From positions 21,062,021 through 21,126,020 of the forward strand of contig CM052362.1 in NCBI GenBank assembly GCA_028551475.1: a stretch of DNA of 64,000 bases, read 5' to 3'. The stretch is from Casuarina equisetifolia (taxonomy: Eukaryota > Streptophyta > Magnoliopsida > Fagales > Casuarinaceae). Position numbers and translations under genes: made by a program. How positions within the stretch are numbered: the stretch's first letter is position 1; every line of letters starts with the position of its first letter. The notes under the pieces are model-generated. The model worked only from the letters and a program-made list of their open reading frames with translations. It was not told the origin of the DNA and ran no database searches. This document shows positions 58,124 through 64,000 of the stretch, in pieces.

Positions 58124-60612
58124 ATGGGCTGCAGTTGCTCAAAGAAAGCTAAAACACTAGGGTATGAGGATCCTGTTGTTCTTTCCGCCGAAACACCTTG
58201 TGAGTATAGCCTCTTGGCCCTAGTATACTCTTGCAACTTGCTTTTGCGTCTGCACAACTTCAGCGACAAACTATCCTAGTTATTGTTTCTGATAAATTGT
58301 GTTTCAAAATTTGACATCAGACATTAAGCTTGGGGCACCTTATGTTTTGTGGTTCAGTGGGGAGAGCATTGGGCATTTAACCTAATAGTGGCAGGTTCCT
58401 TTAATTAGTAACTGATCTATGTACTGCGGGCGTTTGTCATTCTGCCTGTGTTTACAAATTTCATGCAGTGTTAATTGGCTCTGATAATCGATGCAATTAA
58501 AGGGCACTATTCTGCAGTTTTGCTGAAAGTCTGAGTGGATGTCATGGGCTGTGTAATTGAAATTCTCAAATCCAGTGTAATTAAAACAATGCTAAAAATA
58601 AGAATCGCTACGAAGTGCAAAAGAAGCATTCAATTTATTTATGGTGTGGTTATCTTAGGAAGAGTATGGTACTCCTCATATAGTTTCAGCTTGAAGAAGT
58701 TCTGCCAGTTTCAACCAATCGAGCATATTTGCTAAAGATACAATGTACCTCTTGACTCCTTACTGTCATGGTTTGCGTATCATCCAGATTTTGTAGTTTG
58801 ATTTTTGGATTTGTTTCTCTCTTTGCAGTCACTGTCAATGAAGTAAGCGCCTTGTATGAGCTTTTTAAGAAATTGAGCAGCTCAATAATTGATGATGGGC
58901 GCATTCACAAGGTGAGTTTTCTAGGCTTGTGAGCTTCAATTTAAGCTACAGCGTTGGCTATTTGTAGAATCTAATTTTTGTTATGTACATAACATTATGG
59001 GTCCGTCAAACTCTCTACCAGTTACTCTGATGATTTTTACTTTTTGGTTTGTAAAAAGTAATCAGTTATAAGCTTTCTTGTCAGCAGGAAGAATTCCAGT
59101 TTGCACTCTTTAGGAACAGAAATAAGAGAAATCTCTTTGCGGACAGGGTATGTAGAAATGCTCGCTTCTCATCTCTTGTTTAGTGATTGTTTGATTTCAT
59201 CCCTGTGACGGAGATTCAAACTACTACAAATGCCGTAGGAGTGACAATCTGTGCTGAATTATTTATAGGTAACACAGCACCGTTTGATAGATTTTGCCTT
59301 TGTAACTAGGCAGCAATTGCTGATGGTTCTTCACCTTTTCTACCTTTGCAAAATATGAAGAGATCAACCGTTTTTGGAAAAAATAGAATGTGAAATTTTG
59401 CTGCTATTTTGTTCTTATCTCCTTTCTAAGCAGATCAACTTGGTTTTTTCTTGTAGATTTTTGATTTATTTGATGTGAAGCGCAATGGGGTTATCGATTT
59501 TGGAGAGTTCGTTCGATCATTGGGTGTCTTTCATCCAAATGCACCTGTAGAACAAAAAATCGCATGTAGGTCTGATTTTTCCTTGAAATATTTAGATTCA
59601 TGTTCTCAATTTCAAATTTCTTCCGTAAGTTGAGAAGCTATTGCTCGGTAAATTATCTTTTTCATAAGAAAATAATTCAGAGATTCTACTAAGCATATGA
59701 TCATCTGCTAAAATGATGTAATCTTTTTCCAGTTGCTTTTAAGTTATATGATCTGAGGCAAACAGGGAGCATCGAGAGAGAGGAGGTCCGTATCCTAAGT
59801 TCCTTTATGTCCCATCACATATAAACTCTGCAGATACAAGTTTCTGTTTTACTTTAGCTCATTTGCGGGGATTAGTAAAATTTATATTATGATTGGAAGG
59901 GTGTGATCCAATTAATTTGATCTATTGCATATTTGTGTAACGTATGTCCGTGTACTTATATATGTAGCTTTAGTCTCTGGCCTTTGGTCAGTGACTCTTT
60001 CCTGTTGAATAGCATTGGTCAGGGAATGTGGTAATGAAAATTTGATCGTAGAGGTGTTTCTGAATCTGCCCTGAGTAACCTAAGCTTACAATGTTTTACC
60101 ATCATCTGACAGTTGAAGGAGATGGTGTTGGCACTTCTTCATGAATCAGATTTGGTACTTTCAGAAGAATTCATTGAAGCAATCGTTGATAAGGTGCAGA
60201 ATGCTTGGTTTCTCTTTGGTTTTTTTCAGCTCGTTCTTGGTAAATATCCTGAAAGTTCTTGTTTATTGTCATAGACATTCCGCGAAGCAGATGCAAATGG
60301 TGATGGAAGAATTGATGAAGAAGAGTGGAAGGACTTTGTCTGCAAGAATCCATCTCTGATAAAGAACATGACATTGCCATATTTAAAGTGAGTTCTTCGT
60401 GGTCTTTCTTGATTTTTGGTCCTCAGAGCTTGGGATTCTCTTGTTTTGACTAACAAGTATAGATTCTTAGTTTTATTTTATAAGTTGTATATACACCTTG
60501 TTAACCGAGGTAGTTCATTGACATTTCAGTTGTTTCCTTATCTTCCAGGGATATAACCCTAGCATTTCCTAGCTTTGTGCTGAGCTCTGAAGTTGAAGAT
60601 TCAGAAATATAA
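58124..60612 (+). CDS. CBL4: Calcineurin B-like calcium sensor, CBL4/SOS3 type
   Basis: CBL4 binds calcium and recruits and activates a CIPK kinase (SOS2/CIPK24) at the plasma membrane to control sodium export. Eight exons (58124-58199, 58829-58911, 59088-59147, 59457-59565, 59734-59786, 60113-60193, 60275-60387, 60549-60612) join to 212 residues. The N-terminus MGCSCSKK has the N-myristoylation glycine (G2) and palmitoylation-type cysteines C3 and C5. Four EF-hands follow: an atypical first loop ([14 protein letters not shown]), [29 protein letters not shown], and a canonical loop [12 protein letters not shown] (160-171). The C-terminal FPSF motif (198-201), whose serine is phosphorylated by CIPKs in relatives, is present. 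Similarity to Arabidopsis SOS3 is high ([44 protein letters not shown]), and the protein is slightly shorter than SOS3 (222). CBL5 or CBL8 type is less likely. Confidence 0.93.
58342..58412 (+). pseudogene. tRNA-Lys-like relic in CBL intron 1
   Basis: The stretch GGTTCAGTGGGGAGAGC aligns with the D-arm and A-box of a tRNA. TTGGG-CATTTAA-CCTAA forms a five-pair stem with a seven-base loop that fits an anticodon arm, and GGCAGGTTCC recalls a decayed T-arm. The order and spacing match tRNA-Lys (UUU), but the base before the anticodon is A instead of T, the B-box is broken, and no acceptor stem forms. It is either a tRNA pseudogene or the head of a SINE. Confidence 0.5.
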
Positions 60613-63600
60613 GACCATAATTCCGCTATAACGGTGTGAAAGGATCTCATGTCCCAAGATATTGAAACATTCGGAATTACCTTTGTCTACAATGGAGCTC
60701 CGGCTTTGGAACGTCACCATCTCCAACCTGGGTCCGGGAACAAGAAGAAGAGCTTGCAGCCCCAACTGGTGGAAGAGTTTACAATTCCTTCTTTGAAGGA
60801 CAGCCAAGCTGCATTTTGTCTTTGCCATCGTCCAATACTCAACATGTCCTTGACATGCAGGGATTCCTGCCTGCAAACTGCGTATAGGTTTCTTGTCTGT
60901 AGATCCTTGATTTCTGCCTTCCCTGAATTTTGCCCCTGGAAATTTTGCAAATAGTTGCCTTCTTGTGCAGTGGAGAGAGACCATGTTGTTTTGTACAAGT
61001 ACTCTTAAATATATTCGGTTGCCTTTACTTATTGCTTTTATGAACCACAACATTCATGGTTAGTCCATAAATTAGGCAAACCTAAAAGTTTTTGGGAAAA
61101 GGAGTTTGATGAAATTTTAAGAATAATGATTTATGCTATCATGATTTTTGATTAAGAGTTGTTAGCTTAGAATTGTGTCAGTCTTTAACCAATATTACTA
61201 GTAAAGAGTGTGAGTAGAGTGATCTATGAGAATCCCTTTGTAGAGGATTCACACCCTTTAGCTATTAAATACAATATTGGTTATGCTACTTATATTTTCA
61301 AATTGAAAATATTAATAGTATCATATCTATACAATGGGGATCATAATGTTTCAATAAATAAGTAGTTACATTTGAAAATCAAAGTAAATTATAAAAAGAA
61401 ACTAGAAAAGGAAAAGATCATGACATTATCTCGAATGATGACCTAATTGATGTGGGTCTTGGTTGGTAGTGCACTTTTACGCCTTATAGTCTTATATCAT
61501 GCAATTAAGGGGATATTTTAGGGCTTGTAAGAGTATGGGTTCCCTCACATGGCAAGCAAGTGTTTTAGGATGGTTCTCTCACCCTTAAAATGCATCACTA
61601 ACACTAAGGAAATTAGATAGACCATATTCAAAACCAATCTATTGGCCTATACTATCAGTTTGAAACACTTGTTTTGTATTAGTACTCTTAAATGTATTTG
61701 GTAGGTTAACATGTATTTTTTACCCATTTGCCTTTACTTATTGCTTTTATGAACTATAATATTCATGTTTAGTTTAAAAACGAGATAAACCTTAAAGCTT
61801 TCGTAACAGTAGTGTGATGAAATTTAAATAAAAATAGTTTATGCCATCATGGTATTTAACTTGATAAGCTAATCACGGTGATAGAGACAACTCTAAATTA
61901 GCATTAAGAAAATGAAATAATCCAAAATAGAATATTGCAATTGATAGCAATAAAACAACTTTTAAATAAACTAAATTGAGGTTCATAAACACTCTCGCAA
62001 CTTTTAAATAAACTAAATAATAGCTTATAATTGACATTACTAAACGGCAGTGTCCAAAACCTAGTCAAGTTGCTATCCAAACTTCAAGAAAATCATAACA
62101 ACCACTTGCTCGTTTCAGACAAAGATTAAAATTAAAGGATTAGGTGGAATTTCTGTAAAGATGATGTGGGAATACCGAACGTTTCTTCCCTCACCAGCCC
62201 ACGCGTGGCATTACTAAATGATTGAAGATCCATGCGTAGAACTCGGAGTCTCCAGATGTGCGCAACCTATTATCCCCGGGAGTGTCCGAAAGCCGTGGCA
62301 GCACCTCATTGGTCCTGGAAAAAATAAATCACGGGACGTCCCAATCCACTGCCATATCAGGAAGCAGCATCTGTTTGACTTTATCCGTAACACGTCACCG
62401 AAGGCCGGTGAATCAGCACCGCCACCGGTCCCTTTTGTCTTGTTGTTACGGTTTCTGACACTTTCCTGTTCCATTAAGGGCATAGAGCTTTGCCTCGACA
62501 AACAGACCAACTTGGTTGGAAAACAGCCATGGGTTAAGTTGTTCCGTCGGATGTAAATCAGCGGTAAATCTTGGAACTTCTGATGCTTACACGTGTAAAC
62601 AAATATCCTATTTTCACATCAACTCTAACATCCTGCGGATAAGTATAAAACAGCTTTTAAAAACAGTTACTTCTTGGTCATTACATCTCAAGTTCTCTGC
62701 AAAGACCAATAAAAGCCCACAGGATAGATCTCTCTCTCTCTCTTTTCTCCCCTATCTCTGTCCGAAACTACCGATTCTTGGAATCGGATTCATATTCGAA
62801 TTCCACTTCCTCAACCGATCCCTGCTTCGAGGAATCCAAAATCTCGATAACGTATCTCTTTCTTCGCTTTCATGGACCATCGTTTTCGGCTCTTTCGAAG
62901 GTTTTTGTTCCAGCCAATTTGTCGTTTTTGGAATCTGAAGGAAAAACGTGACTAAGAGATTTCTTGGTTAAGTTTACAATAATGTTGCTGCGTTATTTTC
63001 TTTGTTGGGATTCTTAGCGAGAAAGGTTTTGGTTCGTTGCAGGTTCAAATTCTCTGATCCGATCCTGCGGATAATTTCCGAGAGCTTTGTCATAAAGATG
63101 ATTCGGGGATTTTCTTAGCAGGTTCGAATCTTTGAATGTGCAAGAGAAATAATGGATATAATTCTGTGATTAGTGTTCTGGCAGAGTGATTAGTGAGAAA
63201 ACTGTGGAAAATGTGGAAATGATTTAGCACGAAGTGTTTCTTGATATTTCGTTCGTTTCATGTTGTTACCATTTAGTTGCCAGGAGGTTGTAACTCTTAC
63301 GCTTAGATATTTTCTGTAAAATTGAATGTCAGAAGCTCAAGCCTAGCTAAGCGATCACTCTCAGTTAAGTTGACCATTTCTATGTTGTCGGATTTAGTAA
63401 AGAACCTTGGCCTTCATTATTGATCAATCCTAGATGTAAGATTACGCTTCTATTTCCTTGTAGTTGTTGTTCTCAGAAATTGAACATTCATGTGACTAAT
63501 TCACGGTTCGCGTAATGGCTTTAATCATGTTAAAAATTTGTGCTTGTGGGCTCCAATCAATTCATGGTGGAACGTTATTTAGGTGACTGCTTGTGATGGT

Positions 63601-63687
63601 TTATGGTTGGTTTTGAATGGTTAGTTTAACATTCATTAGGTTTCACATTCTGTTTCAGTTTGATCAACACTTGTTAGTGCATTGGTA
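60613..63687. other. Intergenic region between CBL4 and the peptidase gene
   Basis: The first part is the CBL 3' UTR. AT-rich DNA with a dispersed repeat follows (separate entry). From 62160 the sequence becomes richer in GC. A CT microsatellite at 62730-62743 and a TATAAAA-like box at 62645 suggest the promoter and leader of the next gene, with a probable leader intron ending at the TGTTTCAG acceptor at about 63658. Confidence 0.4.
60984..61872. repeat. Dispersed direct repeat, two copies about 690 bp apart
   Basis: Copies at about 60984-61155 and 61668-61872 share TTGTTTTGTAYWAGTACTCT, GCCTTTACTTATTGCTTTTA (61020 and 61730), then ATATTCATGSTTAGT-like sequence, TGATGAAATTT and TTTATGCYATCATG in order. 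Copy 2 has a short extra stretch near 61700. Copy 1 begins within the CBL 3' flank. Confidence 0.85.
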
Positions 63688-64000
63688 ATGCAATCAGTTG
63701 ACGAGGACCATCAGAAGCAAACGAAGCAGAATCTCAAGCGTTCCAGATCGTCTCAATTCGACATGCCTGTGACAGATTCAAACATCGCCCCAGCTCTTGA
63801 GAATTGTACCCTTTTCCCGGTTGAAGAGATTGTGCAGCACCCTTTGCCTGGTTATGCTGCACCTACTTCAATCAGTTTCAGTCCTGATGATAGCATATTA
63901 ACTTATTTGTTTAGTCCAGATCATACACTAAATAGAAAGGTTTTTTCATTTAATCTCAAGACTGGCAAACAAGAATTGTTTTTTAGTCCCCCAGATGGTG
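63688..64000 (+). CDS. DPP8/9-like prolyl oligopeptidase family protein, 5' end only
   Basis: The first 104 codons begin MQSVDEDHQKQTKQNLKRS and then show the family start LFPVEEIVQHPLPGYAAPTS, ISFSPDDSILTYLFSPDH and LFFSPPDGG, closely similar to the N-terminal beta-propeller region that I recall for Arabidopsis At5g24260, an S9B serine peptidase cleaving after proline. The catalytic domain lies beyond the window. The chosen ATG is the first in this frame after a plausible leader acceptor; a second Met at about residue 28 (MPVTDSN) matches the start of shorter relatives. The gene is cut by the window end, not broken. Confidence 0.85.
   Translation, partial: MQSVDEDHQKQTKQNLKRSRSSQFDMPVTDSNIAPALENCTLFPVEEIVQHPLPGYAAPTSISFSPDDSILTYLFSPDHTLNRKVFSFNLKTGKQELFFSPPDG

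Overview
The window is nuclear DNA of a flowering plant, most likely a woody eudicot. The genes are split by AT-rich introns with GT-AG borders, intergenic DNA is AT-rich and littered with retroelement debris, and the gene set is plant-specific (DMS3, a WRC/AT-hook JmjC demethylase, a SINAT ligase, a NUWA-type PPR protein, a CBL calcium sensor). The species cannot be named from sequence alone. Exon maps were built by hand from splice consensus, frame continuity and remembered family sequences; no alignment program or transcript data was used.

Layout: 1-2.5 kb has no recognisable gene. 2.5-8.1 kb (+) is DMS3, the hinge-domain protein of RNA-directed DNA methylation. 9.1-11.5 kb (+) is a small basic protein that I place tentatively as mitoribosomal mL59/64. 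12.6-22.2 kb (+) is a 1,598-residue KDM3/IBM1-class JmjC histone demethylase with an N-terminal WRC motif and six AT-hooks. 23.8-29.5 kb (+) is an organellar (probably mitochondrial) ClpX without the N-terminal zinc module. 31.2-33.9 kb (+) is a SINAT RING E3 ligase. 35.7-38.9 kb holds two gene relics: a frameshifted DC1 domain and a decayed geranylgeranyl reductase with an insertion and a deletion. 40.5-42.5 kb (-) is an intronless PPR gene of the NUWA/EMB1796 type. 43.1-53.2 kb is a large two-copy tandem duplication with no convincing protein-coding gene; it is rich in CACGTG motifs, and its second copy carries two solo-LTR-like insertions. 54-60.6 kb has microsatellites, a half-kilobase tandem duplication and a complete 8-exon CBL4/SOS3-like gene (+). 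60.6-63.7 kb is intergenic with a dispersed duplication. The start of a DPP8/9-like prolyl peptidase gene (+) runs off the right edge at 63.7-64 kb.

The genes are ordinary independent plant genes and form no operon. Two themes recur: chromatin silencing (DMS3 and the KDM3-like demethylase, 4.5 kb apart) and organelle gene expression or proteostasis (the mitoribosomal candidate, ClpX, the PPR editing factor). I see no convincing new molecular system. The least explained stretch is the duplicated, CACGTG-rich 43-53 kb block.
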